57,825 bases of DNA from Ruminococcaceae bacterium P7 (GCA_900100595.1 FMUA01000013.1:1-57825), one strand, 5' to 3'; shown: positions 8,828-16,073, numbered from the stretch's first letter. Made by a program: numbers and translations. Notes: generated by a model from the letters alone, not told the origin.

Positions 8828-9544
8828 TCACCGGTTCTGTGGTGTTAATACTCCGAAAACGATCATTCTCTCGTTGCTTTCGGCAGATTGGCAGGTTGAA
8901 AGCGCTATCAGCTTTAAGCCTGCGCCGACCCCGCTCGGGTCGTATATCAAAGCGTGATCGTTCAGATATTCAAGCAGCGCTTGATTGTTGCTTTCGGGAG
9001 GGTCAAAAATGACCTTCTCCGTTGCCTGCGCCTTACACACGGCAAAAATCCCGATACTGTATTCGTCGCCGTTTGTTACAGTCAGCAAGCCTGTTCTGTG
9101 CGCGTCAAAAAATGCTTTATCTTTATACTCGTCGAGCGAACCGAACATCGCGCCGTATTCCATATGGTGGCCGTAAATCAGCGAGTACGGGTCGCTGAAC
9201 GTTTTATCGTTCCTGCTGTCAAGGAAGATACTGCCCGACAGCGAGAACTCGCCGTTAGGGGCTTTGTTCAGATATTCCGTGTTGTTCTCTCCCTGCATAA
9301 CAGGGTAATCTATCCTTGTATCGTCGACCGTGAGCCACGCAACCGCGTCGCCTGACAACTCGCGCAGGGGTTCCGTATTGCCCGCAACTGGCTTATATTT
9401 CAGTATCCCTGTATCGCTTGCGCCTACGTAGACATTATAAGCGTCGATCATAGCGTACAGGCAGATAAGGAACAGGATCAGTGAGATGATCGCTACTATA
9501 AAGTTTATACTTTTGTGGGCAAATATAATGCTTTTGCGTATCAT
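8828..9544 (-). CDS. Class B sortase, pilin polymerase (SrtC1-like)
   Basis: The 238-residue protein has one N-terminal membrane span (INFIVAIISLILFLICLYAM), then WLTVDDTRIDYPVMQGENNT, the catalytic histidine in LIYGHHMEYGAMFGSL, the catalytic cysteine in ALSTCQS and a C-terminal arginine in NERMIVFGV. Its place between the major and the minor pilin matches the streptococcal FCT order, where a class B sortase polymerises FctA. The frame could extend 15 codons upstream, but AGGTGAG just before the ATG at 9544 decides this start. Its coding end is adjacent to the minor pilin start. Confidence 0.9.
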   Translation of the reverse strand: MIRKSIIFAHKSINFIVAIISLILFLICLYAMIDAYNVYVGASDTGILKYKPVAGNTEPLRELSGDAVAWLTVDDTRIDYPVMQGENNTEYLNKAPNGEFSLSGSIFLDSRNDKTFSDPYSLIYGHHMEYGAMFGSLDEYKDKAFFDAHRTGLLTVTNGDEYSIGIFAVCKAQATEKVIFDPPESNNQALLEYLNDHALIYDPSGVGAGLKLIALSTCQSAESNERMIVFGVLTPQNR

Positions 9545-9649
9545 TATCTCACCTGGTAGATAGTCTGTCAGGCAGCGGAAATAATCCAAACGATTATTGA
9601 TCTGAGCGGACTATTCCCGCTGCACTGTTTAAACTACGGATTCGCACTA

Positions 9650-9692
9650 AAAAGGGGGGTTATTCATTCGAAATAACGCATTCTTCCCCTTT
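9650..9692 (-). terminator. Internal, possibly leaky terminator after the major pilin gene
   Basis: On the minus strand AAAGGGG...GTTATT pairs with AATAAC-CCCCC followed by TTTTT. The stem is interrupted by a bulge on one side. It lies between the major pilin stop and the polymerase sortase, where partial termination would give more pilin than sortase mRNA. Confidence 0.5.
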
Positions 9693-9730
9693 ATCCGATT
9701 TAATGAATCAATCAATCATCAACTGAATTA

Positions 9731-10852
9731 TCAATAGCTGCGTCTTTTTCTTCTGCTGATGATGAAGATGATGATCGCGCCGAATACGCAGATACCGATC
9801 GCGAACGGAGCAATCGTCATGATGATACCGGTCGGGATGATACCGTTACGGGTATTGGTGAAGGCAACGCTGTGGTCGCTGTCCGCGAGGGTGACCGCAC
9901 CAGAGCTGTTGCCGGAAACCGCTGTGCCGTTGTCGAGGCTGTGAGTAGCAGTGTAGTCCTCGGCGTTCTCGGAAACCGTGCAGACAGCGCCTGCGTTGAG
10001 ACCGATGATCTTAACGGTGCTGCCGTCTGTGAGAGAATACTCACCGGTAGCTGTTCCGTTGGCGCCGACAGTGATAGAGGTGGGGTTACCCTCTACATCG
10101 TGTGCGATGATGGGATATGTACCCGGGTTAGCGCCGGTGATGGTGAGTGTGAAATTGAACCTTTTGTTCTTGTCAGCCTGATTACCCGAGATGGTTTTGC
10201 TGAATTCAAAGTCGTACTGAGTAAGTCTGTTGGTATAACCCGAGCTTTTAACACCGGGATCCTCTACATATTCGCCGTTTGTGCCAATGTCTGTTGCAGC
10301 ATCACGAAGAACATAGCTGTTAACGCTGAGCACATTGTTATCGTCCGCAACTACAAAAACATCCAGATAACGTGTCGGGTTTGAATCATAGGTAACGCCC
10401 GGCAAATTGTTGTTTGCTTCGTTGATAACAAATCTGTATACGCCCGGCTTTGTGAACGTACCGACAGGGAATGTTATCGAAACGGATTTCTGTACGTACT
10501 TTTTGCCTGCAGTCGGATTTGACGGGTTAGCGTCCGTCGGAAGACCGTCGATCGTATTTGCTGTGTCGGCATTGGAAAACACAGCGGAACCGATACTTCC
10601 GCCGCCGAGAGGAGACTCGAGGATCTCAATGGTCGTAGCGGTCGCATCCTGGGGAGTGCCTCTTCTGATGGTGTAGTTGAAGGTGATGTCGGGGATATTT
10701 GCGTCTTTATCAACAACAAGATTCTTAACTAATGTTGTTGAACCGCCGATGGGTTCGTAGGTGGTCTCCGCCGAGGCGGTGATGGCGGTAGTGCCGATAA
10801 GCAGTGCGAAAGCTAAAAGCATTACCAGGGCTGTTGTAAATCTTCTTTTCAT
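9731..10852 (-). CDS. FctA/Spy0128-like major pilin with IIPTG sorting signal
   Basis: The 373-residue protein has a cleavable signal peptide ending near TAITASA (residues 1-28) and two FctA-type domains. Each shows a plausible isopeptide triad by comparison with Spy0128: K43/E145/N208 in the first (LVKNL, VINEANN, YTNRL) and K219/E295/N333 in the second (FSKTISG, VSENAEDY, AFTNTRN). The cell-wall sorting signal is IIPTG at 338-342, then a membrane span and RRKRRSY. The P-T-G motif resembles the EVPTG/QVPTG variants of streptococcal FctA pilins, which class B sortases polymerise. AAAGGAGG precedes the ATG. Triad assignments are inference from motif position. Confidence 0.92.
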   Translation of the reverse strand: MKRRFTTALVMLLAFALLIGTTAITASAETTYEPIGGSTTLVKNLVVDKDANIPDITFNYTIRRGTPQDATATTIEILESPLGGGSIGSAVFSNADTANTIDGLPTDANPSNPTAGKKYVQKSVSITFPVGTFTKPGVYRFVINEANNNLPGVTYDSNPTRYLDVFVVADDNNVLSVNSYVLRDAATDIGTNGEYVEDPGVKSSGYTNRLTQYDFEFSKTISGNQADKNKRFNFTLTITGANPGTYPIIAHDVEGNPTSITVGANGTATGEYSLTDGSTVKIIGLNAGAVCTVSENAEDYTATHSLDNGTAVSGNSSGAVTLADSDHSVAFTNTRNGIIPTGIIMTIAPFAIGICVFGAIIIFIISRRKRRSY

Positions 10853-10942
10853 GTTTTTTCCTCCTTTTGTTATGAATTAAGAAAATTTTTACCTGTTTTA
10901 TCTGCACCTGTTTTACAGGATTGCATTTGTTGATTTATGCCG

Positions 10943-11518
10943 CTAAAATCCTCTGCGGCGTAGGGATAAAATAAGAGGTCCGTCGATTTCGCTCAAATCG
11001 ATCGCGCCGAAAGCTCGGCTGTCGTCGGTATCTTCCCGGTAATCGTTGAGGATAAACGCCTTTCCTTCTTCGACCGTGTACGGATAGCGGACGGTCGAAT
11101 TCTCCGCTTGATAGGTCGGATAATAAATATCCTCCGACGCAATAGCGCCGTTGACCAGCAATTCGCCCTTCTCGCTGATATCAATTACGTTGCCCGGCAG
11201 CCCGACGACCCTTCCCGTGCGGGTCTTACCATCGTGCCTATACAGCACCGCAGCATTCAGATACGGACGCTGCAGCTTTAGCGAAATGACTAAGTCGCCG
11301 TCATTTATCGCGGGGTGCATATTGTTCCCGTAGTTGATCGTGAGCCCGAGAACAAAGGCGAAAACCAGCCATACCGCAAGAGTGATCACCGCGATTTTGA
11401 TCAGTAAGCTGATCGCAAGCCGCTTAGTCGATAAGGGCTTTGGAGGCTCCTTGTTATTTCTTGCTTTTTCATCAGGGGGGCGTCCCCGTATCTCTTCTTT
11501 GTTTCTTTTGGATTTCAT
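10943..11518 (-). CDS. SipA-like pseudo signal peptidase, pilus assembly factor
   Basis: The 191-residue protein has a basic cytoplasmic N-terminus and one membrane span (about residues 37-60), followed by a signal peptidase I fold. Box B reads NYGNNMHPAI: the usual catalytic Ser of G-x-S-M-x-P is N66. Box D reads TGRVVGLPGN: the catalytic Lys before R-V-x-G-L-P-G is G102. The later DDSRAFG box is kept. Loss of both dyad residues with retention of the fold parallels streptococcal SipA, a non-catalytic protein needed for FctA pilus assembly. It is the first gene of the operon, as sipA precedes fctA in streptococci. Confidence 0.88.
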   Translation of the reverse strand: MKSKRNKEEIRGRPPDEKARNNKEPPKPLSTKRLAISLLIKIAVITLAVWLVFAFVLGLTINYGNNMHPAINDGDLVISLKLQRPYLNAAVLYRHDGKTRTGRVVGLPGNVIDISEKGELLVNGAIASEDIYYPTYQAENSTVRYPYTVEEGKAFILNDYREDTDDSRAFGAIDLSEIDGPLILSLRRRGF

Positions 11519-11586
11519 TATTTTTCCCCGTTTTCTACAAAAAAGGAATCTGTTTTTCCATTTTAAGATTACAATTGTTAATTATA

Positions 11587-11615
11587 ATGATAACACAGGA
11601 ATCCCCAAAAGTCAA
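11587..11615 (-). promoter_or_regulatory. Sigma-A-type promoter of the pilus operon
   Basis: On the minus strand TTGACT (11,610-11,615) is separated by 17 bp from TATCAT (11,587-11,592). This leaves a leader of roughly 60-70 nt before the ATG at 11,518. The gap 11,519-11,893 also holds the half MITE copy and otherwise AT-rich sequence without a visible gene. Confidence 0.6.
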
Positions 11616-11735
11616 TAGAAAATATATATAAAGTATAAAAAACTTTGACATTCTGTATCTTTTATACATAAAAGTCAATATTCTCTTTCAGGCTGTTAGA
11701 TTGAATATCTGTAAATGATCAATAAACAATATTTC

Positions 11736-11806
11736 ATACTATTCTCAAATAAAATCCTTTAACATCTGTCGTGTAAAATTTCGCATAACTGCGTTGTCGT
11801 CCTCGG
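11736..11806 (-). repeat. Half copy of the palindromic MITE-like element
   Basis: The segment starts ATACTATTCTCAAATAAAAT and runs through TTTAACATCTGTCG, TTTCGCATAACTGCG and GTCGTCCTCGG. It matches the reverse complement of the right arm of the element at 923-1080 almost base for base, and then diverges. The left arm is absent, so this is a truncated copy. Confidence 0.75.
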
Positions 11807-11893
11807 AATCTGTCAGGATCCCACCAAACCAATGCCTTGTCTTGCGAAAAAAAACCTCGCTTTTTGTACATTCCTCTGTTTATTCAACAAGCC

Positions 11894-12235
11894 CTACATT
11901 ATTATAAAATTGTAGCTACAAGCACGGCTTTCCTTTATATATCTCCTAAGTCTGCGGAGGAAACCGCTGTGTTTGATTTCGTTCATCGTATCGTTCATGA
12001 TTTCTTTGACAGATGCAACACCAACGGAAATTCGTTCCTCTAAGCAAACGCATTTTGGGACTAAACATCCTTTTTTCTTTCCACCATAGTAACCGCAGTT
12101 TTCGCAATCGCACATTTCGGCAGTATAGCGAAAATTGCCGGTTACTACGATTCCCGAACCTCTCAGGTAAAAGTTTGGTACGCCCTTCATCATCCGTTCG
12201 ATGCTTCGGTCATACCGGTTTTCTGTAAAATACAT
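11894..12235 (-). CDS. Small cysteine-rich conserved hypothetical protein
   Basis: The product has 113 residues. The middle carries a dense cysteine cluster, CDCENCGYYGGKKKGCLVPK followed by CVC, which looks like a metal- or Fe-S-binding knuckle. A LRGSGIVVTGNFRYTAEMC segment precedes it. Proteins of this layout are, from memory, common on Firmicute integrative elements, but no function is known to me. GAAGGAG lies before the ATG at 12,235. The C-terminal 20 residues (RYIKESRACSYNFIIM) look like read-through into non-conserved sequence, so the 3' end may be eroded. Confidence 0.65.
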   Translation of the reverse strand: MYFTENRYDRSIERMMKGVPNFYLRGSGIVVTGNFRYTAEMCDCENCGYYGGKKKGCLVPKCVCLEERISVGVASVKEIMNDTMNEIKHSGFLRRLRRYIKESRACSYNFIIM

Positions 12236-12268
12236 TGATTATCAACTCCTTCAAAATTTTTTGGAAAT

Positions 12269-12308
12269 AAAAAAAGAGCCAACCGCTTATTTCTAAACGA
12301 TTGGCTCA
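12269..12308 (-). terminator. Hairpin terminator, minus-strand orientation
   Basis: GAGCCAA (12,276-12,282) pairs with TTGGCTC (12,301-12,307) and is followed on the minus strand by TTTTTTT. No gene is visible immediately upstream of it; it may be left from a lost gene or belong to the element boundary. In the gap 12,236-12,791 I find only hairpins, the direct repeat and a dubious 35-residue frame. Confidence 0.55.
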
Positions 12309-12474
12309 AATATTAAAAACGAGTAAAAGAATTTGACTATATCTTTACCCGTTATTTTTTGTATTTGGTTGTCTGTTTTGCGTGCTTTCGGGGGTTCATT
12401 TCCCTGAAAAGTGGTAAAAACGCCGTTTTAGATCTACGTTTTTGTACGCTCGCGGACATGCCTCTGAGACGTGA

Positions 12475-12500
12475 AAAAGCCCGATAAAATCGGGCTTTTC
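12475..12500. terminator. Perfect hairpin, bidirectional terminator
   Basis: AAAAGCCCGAT (12,475-12,485) and ATCGGGCTTTT (12,489-12,499) form an 11-bp stem with a 3-nt loop and A/T tracts on both sides. Confidence 0.65.
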
Positions 12501-12530
12501 GGGGCGAATATCTTTTTTATTCGCATAGGA

Positions 12531-12609
12531 TGTCCTATCCGTATAAAAAAGATTTTTTTCGGCGGAGTTGCATCAGGGACTTGAACTCACGAAAGGAAAA
12601 AATTATAAC
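12531..12609. repeat. Right direct repeat with tRNA T-arm-like core (putative att-like site)
   Basis: The same orientation and order as 340-411: TGTCCTAT, GTATAAAAAAGATTTTTTT, GGCGGAGTTGCATCAGGGAC, TTGAAC, ATTATAAC. On the minus strand the core resembles a degenerate T-arm with a mismatched stem. A whole CAU-anticodon tRNA lies only 180 bp further right but is not itself part of the repeat. Confidence 0.6.
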
Positions 12610-12755
12610 AACTTAATGCAAGAAAACCAAAGTGTTCCAATCAATGATTATTATACAGTTTTTCAGTTTTCAGTTTTCAGTATTCATTTAGAAAATCCTG
12701 TCAAACAGGACTGAAAATTTAAGACTTAAAACTGAAAAATGAATAATACAAAGCA

Positions 12756-12786
12756 AAAATCCTGCCGACTTCGCCGACAGGATTTT
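12756..12786 (-). terminator. Terminator downstream of the tRNA gene
   Basis: AAAATCCTG...CAGGATTTT with an inner CCGAC/GCCGAC pairing. On the minus strand the hairpin follows the tRNA 3' end by about 5 nt and ends in TTTTTGC. Confidence 0.7.
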
Positions 12787-12791
12787 CGCTT

Positions 12792-12868
12792 TGGTGCACC
12801 AACAGGGACTCGAACCCCGGACCAACCGGTTATGAGCCGGTAGCTCTGACCAACTGAGCTATTGGTGC
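12792..12868 (-). tRNA. tRNA with CAU anticodon (Met, or Ile2 if lysidine-modified)
   Basis: The 77-nt gene folds fully. The acceptor stem is GCACCAA/TTGGTGC with discriminator A and an encoded CCA. The D-arm is TAGCTCAGTTGGTCAGAGCTA. The anticodon arm is ACCGG-CTCATAA-CCGGT and the T-arm is CGGGG-TTCGAGT-CCCTG. The anticodon is CAT. Elongator Met and the tilS-modified Ile2 tRNA cannot be told apart with certainty from sequence alone; the CTCATAA loop occurs in both. Confidence 0.93.
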
Positions 12869-12918
12869 GTTTATTCGCAAAATACATTATACCAAAATAT
12901 CGGCGCGTTGTCAATAAG

Positions 12919-12951
12919 AAAAACGCCAATCCCGCAAAACGGGATTGGCGC
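12919..12951 (-). terminator. fba terminator
   Basis: GCGCCAATCCCG-TTTTG-CGGGATTGGCG read on the minus strand, followed by TTTTTCTT, 23 bp past the fba stop. Confidence 0.8.
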
Positions 12952-12973
12952 GGAATATCGGATGCGATAAGGC

Positions 12974-13840
12974 TTATGCCTTGTCAACAGAACCGAAGAG
13001 CTCCATCTTCTCCTTGACGGTGTCCTTGATCGCCTGGAAACCGGGTGCGAGAAGCTTTCTGGGGTCGAAGCCCTTGCCCTGCAGGTCCTTGCCTGCCTCG
13101 ATGTACTCTCTGGTGGCAGCCGCGAACGCGAGCTGACACTCGGTGTTGACGTTGATTTTGGAAACGCCCAGAGAGATCGCCTTCTTGATCATGTCAGCGG
13201 GGATGCCGGTGCCGCCGTGAAGAACGAGGGGCATCTCGCCGGTGAGCTGCTGGATCGCGTCGAGCGTGTCGAAGCTCAGACCTGCCCAGTTCTCGGGATA
13301 CTTGCCGTGGATGTTGCCGATGCCTGCCGCCAGCATGGTGACGCCGAGGTCAGCGATCATTTTGCACTCAGCGGGGTCAGCGCACTCGCCTGCGCCGATA
13401 ACGCCGTCCTCTTCACCGCCGATAGAGCCGACTTCCGCCTCGATGGAAAGACCCAGCTCGTTGCAGGTTGCAACCAGCTCCTTGGTCTTTTCGACGTTCT
13501 CCTCGATCGGATAGTGGGAGCCGTCAAACATGATGGAGCTGAAGCCCGCCGCGATGCAGGCCTTAGCGCCCTCATAGGAGCCGTGGTCGAGGTGGAGCGC
13601 AACGGGAACCGTGATCTTGAGCTCCTCGAGCATACCGTTGACCATGCCGACTACGGTCTTGTAGCCGCACATATATTTGCCTGCGCCCTCGGATACGCCG
13701 AGGATAACGGGAGAATTGAGCTCCTGAGCCGTCAGGAGAATCGCCTTTGTCCACTCGAGGTTGTTGATGTTGAACTGTCCAACCGCGTAGTGACCGGCCT
13801 TTGCCTTTGTCAGCATTTCTTTTGCGTTTACTAATGGCAT
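12974..13840 (-). CDS. fba: Class II fructose-1,6-bisphosphate aldolase
   Basis: The 288-residue enzyme cleaves fructose-1,6-bisphosphate to glyceraldehyde-3-phosphate and dihydroxyacetone phosphate in glycolysis, and runs in reverse in gluconeogenesis. Class II zinc-site motifs are present: ALHLDHGSYE with D85 and H86, SIMFDGSHYPIEENV, EAEVGSIGGEEDG, GNIHG, VLHGGTGIP and KINVNTE. AAAGGAAG precedes the ATG. A TATAAT (13,903-13,908 on the other strand) with a weak -35 serves as a likely promoter. The gene is monocistronic between its own terminator and the divergent htrA. Confidence 0.97.
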   Translation of the reverse strand: MPLVNAKEMLTKAKAGHYAVGQFNINNLEWTKAILLTAQELNSPVILGVSEGAGKYMCGYKTVVGMVNGMLEELKITVPVALHLDHGSYEGAKACIAAGFSSIMFDGSHYPIEENVEKTKELVATCNELGLSIEAEVGSIGGEEDGVIGAGECADPAECKMIADLGVTMLAAGIGNIHGKYPENWAGLSFDTLDAIQQLTGEMPLVLHGGTGIPADMIKKAISLGVSKINVNTECQLAFAAATREYIEAGKDLQGKGFDPRKLLAPGFQAIKDTVKEKMELFGSVDKA

Positions 13841-14011
13841 ATTTCATCTTCCTTTACCGTAAAAATTTCAACAGAAGAACGTCTCCTCCTGCCGATTTAT
13901 ATTATTATACAACAAAACTCTGCAAAGATAAAGGGATTTGGAGAAAAAAGTTGGAGAATTTTTATAAATTCGGTTACATCAAATTTTCAGATAGGTTTCA
14001 CATTCACAATC

Positions 14012-14040
14012 TTGCGTTTATGTCGGAAAAGATGTATAAT
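14012..14040 (+). promoter_or_regulatory. htrA promoter
   Basis: TTGCGT (14,012-14,017), 17 bp, TATAAT (14,035-14,040), about 47 bp before the chosen start. Confidence 0.65.
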
Positions 14041-14086
14041 ACTACTGTTCAAACGAAATATTCCGAAATGAAATAAGGTGAACAAA

Positions 14087-15817
14087 ATGGAAAATAATCA
14101 GTATGAAAACGAATTCGGCGGCGTACCGCAGAAGCCCTTCACCGAGAGGAGCGAATCCGCGCAGCCGTATCAGGAGCCATCCTATCAGGAGCCGCCGCGT
14201 CAGGAGCAGCCCTATCAGACGCAGCCGTATCAGGCGAAGTCCTATCAGGAGCCATCCGCTCAGGAGCCGCCCGTATACCGTCCGCAGCAGGCGCCCAACG
14301 CCTACGACTTCAATCCGGAAAAGCCGCTGATGAAGCCGCAGCAGGCTCCTCAGCAGAGCGAGGGCTACAATCCGGCCGAGCGGACGGCGTCTTATCAGAA
14401 CGGCGCGTTCTTCAACCAGCCGGTTCAGCCCTCGGATTATCCGCAGCGCTATCCGCAGGCGTATAATGCGCCCGCGTATCCGCCGCAGCAGCCACCGATG
14501 CCGCCGCAGCCGCAGCCGGTATATGAGGGCAATCCCTATGAGTACCGTCCGCAGGCGGCAGTTCCTCAGGGACCCAAGCCGCCGAAGAAGAAGGGCAACA
14601 AGGGACTGATCATCGTCGTGATCGTGCTCAGCGTCCTGCTCGCGGGCAGTCTTGCGGGAATTCTGACGATGCTGCTGATCAACGGCAGTCAGGCGCAGAA
14701 GCCGACGGAGAGCGTCAGCAACGGCTTCAACGTGCCCGACAGCACCTACCCCGACATCTTCAACGACATCTTCCCCAAGGCGACGGAGCCGGCGACGGAG
14801 GTGCACGACGAGAGCGACTACAGCGACAAGACCGTATCCGATTACAGCGGACTCACGCTCGAGAAGAAGCCTGCCGACGCGGACGAAAACAAGGGCTACA
14901 AGTCGGACTACGCGTTCGACAAGGTGAGCAATTCGGTCGTCGGCGTGATGTGCTACCTCGACTCCGACCACGAAAGCCTTGCTTCTCAGGGCAGCGGCAC
15001 GATTTTCACCAAGGACGGCTACGTCATCACCAACTCCCACGTCATCGGCAACAGCAAGACGCTGTATTCCATTCAGATCGTCACCGCTGACGGCAAGGAA
15101 TACAAGGCGGGCGTCGTCGGCTTTGACAGCAGAACCGACATCGCCGTGCTCAAGATGGACGGAGCGGAAAATCTGACGCCCGCGGTATTCGGCGACTCCG
15201 ACGAAGTCACCGTCGGCGAGGACATGATCGTAGTCGGCAACCCCGGCGGCATCAACTTCCAGAATTCCATGACGAAGGGCATTGTCTCGGCGCTCGACCG
15301 CGACGCGTCCAACAAGAGTCTTGTCAAATACATCCAGACCGACGCCGCGATCAATCCCGGCAATTCGGGCGGACCCGCGGTCAACATGTACGGACAGGTC
15401 ATCGGCATCGCGTGCTCGAAGATCGCCGACGTCGACTTTGAGGGCATGTGCTTCGCGATCCCCACGCGCACGGTCAAGACCATCGCCGACAGCCTTGTGA
15501 AAAACGGCTATGTGGAGAACCGCGTCAAGGTCGGTATCACGGGCAACGCTCTGAGCGCGTCCGAGGCGACGGGCTACGGCGTACCGCAGGGTATTCTCGT
15601 GAAGCAGGTGATCGAGGGAGGTCCCTGCGACGGCACGGGTATCAAGGAGAACGATATCATCATCGGACTCGACGGCGAGGACGTCAAGAGCTTCGCGGAC
15701 ATCTACGCGATACTCGAGAAGCACAAGGACGGCGACAAGGTCAAATTAAAATACTATCAGTCCGAAAGCGGCGAAGAGGTCGAGGAGGAGATCACCCTCG
15801 CGGCGGATAAAGGCTAA
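14087..15817 (+). CDS. htrA: HtrA/DegP-like membrane-anchored serine protease with PDZ domain
   Basis: The product is 576 residues. A cytoplasmic N-terminus of about 165 residues is rich in Gln, Pro and Tyr, with repeated YQEP/YQTQ/YQAK units. It is followed by one membrane span (GLIIVVIVLSVLLAGSLAGI) and an extracytoplasmic trypsin-like domain. The catalytic triad is visible: H318 (TNSHVIGN), D351 (RTDIAVLKMD) and S427 (NPGNSGGPA). A C-terminal PDZ domain starts near GITGNALSASEATGYGVPQG. The family degrades or refolds misfolded envelope proteins. AAGGTG 6 nt upstream supports the ATG at 14,087 over the GTG at 14,078. The long Q/P/Y tail is the unusual part. Confidence 0.93.
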   Translation: MENNQYENEFGGVPQKPFTERSESAQPYQEPSYQEPPRQEQPYQTQPYQAKSYQEPSAQEPPVYRPQQAPNAYDFNPEKPLMKPQQAPQQSEGYNPAERTASYQNGAFFNQPVQPSDYPQRYPQAYNAPAYPPQQPPMPPQPQPVYEGNPYEYRPQAAVPQGPKPPKKKGNKGLIIVVIVLSVLLAGSLAGILTMLLINGSQAQKPTESVSNGFNVPDSTYPDIFNDIFPKATEPATEVHDESDYSDKTVSDYSGLTLEKKPADADENKGYKSDYAFDKVSNSVVGVMCYLDSDHESLASQGSGTIFTKDGYVITNSHVIGNSKTLYSIQIVTADGKEYKAGVVGFDSRTDIAVLKMDGAENLTPAVFGDSDEVTVGEDMIVVGNPGGINFQNSMTKGIVSALDRDASNKSLVKYIQTDAAINPGNSGGPAVNMYGQVIGIACSKIADVDFEGMCFAIPTRTVKTIADSLVKNGYVENRVKVGITGNALSASEATGYGVPQGILVKQVIEGGPCDGTGIKENDIIIGLDGEDVKSFADIYAILEKHKDGDKVKLKYYQSESGEEVEEEITLAADKG

Positions 15818-15840
15818 AAAATATGGAATCATAATCAGAA

Positions 15841-15867
15841 AAGGCGGTTTGTATACCGCCTTTTTTT
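15841..15867 (+). terminator. htrA terminator
   Basis: AAGGCGGTTTGTATACCGCC followed by seven T. Confidence 0.85.
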
Positions 15868-16044
15868 ACCCTCTTGTAATAAATCGAATATTTCTCGAAC
15901 GGAAATAAAAACAGACTTTTTATTTCTTTATGAGCAAAACGCACAAAGGTTTACAATGCTTGTTAAACTTAAAAAACTTTATTACAATTCCTTCATATTT
16001 TGAGTACAAGTTAGCCAAAAAACGGTTACAATTTTAAGAATACG

Positions 16045-16073
16045 TTGACTTTACTACAATTTTGTAGTATGAT
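16045..16073 (+). promoter_or_regulatory. murA promoter with an 18-bp palindrome between -35 and -10
   Basis: TTGACT (16,045-16,050), 17 bp, TATGAT (16,068-16,073). The spacer holds TACTACAATTTTGTAGTA (16,052-16,069), a perfect palindrome that reaches into the -10, so a bound protein would block RNA polymerase. The TACTACA/TGTAGTA half-sites resemble those of BlaI/MecI/CopY-type repressors, though the spacing is 4 rather than about 2. The rest of the gap 15,868-16,235 is AT-rich with no visible gene. Confidence 0.6.

Noticed and set aside
11644..11670. TTGACA with an AT-rich -10-like region on the plus strand
   Set aside because: No gene or RNA is visible downstream, so it is likely a chance match in AT-rich sequence.
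11837..12043. A 68-residue plus-strand frame
   Set aside because: It is antisense to the cysteine-rich protein on the minus strand, which has a ribosome-binding site and a meaningful motif.
12390..12500. A 35-residue minus-strand frame beginning MSASVQKRRSKTAFLP
   Set aside because: It is basic and short, without a clear ribosome-binding site or known homologue; insufficient to call a gene.
12555..12592. A second tRNA gene next to the CAU tRNA
   Set aside because: Only a T-arm-like half can be folded; there is no anticodon arm, no CCA and the T-stem is mismatched. It was kept as a direct repeat instead.
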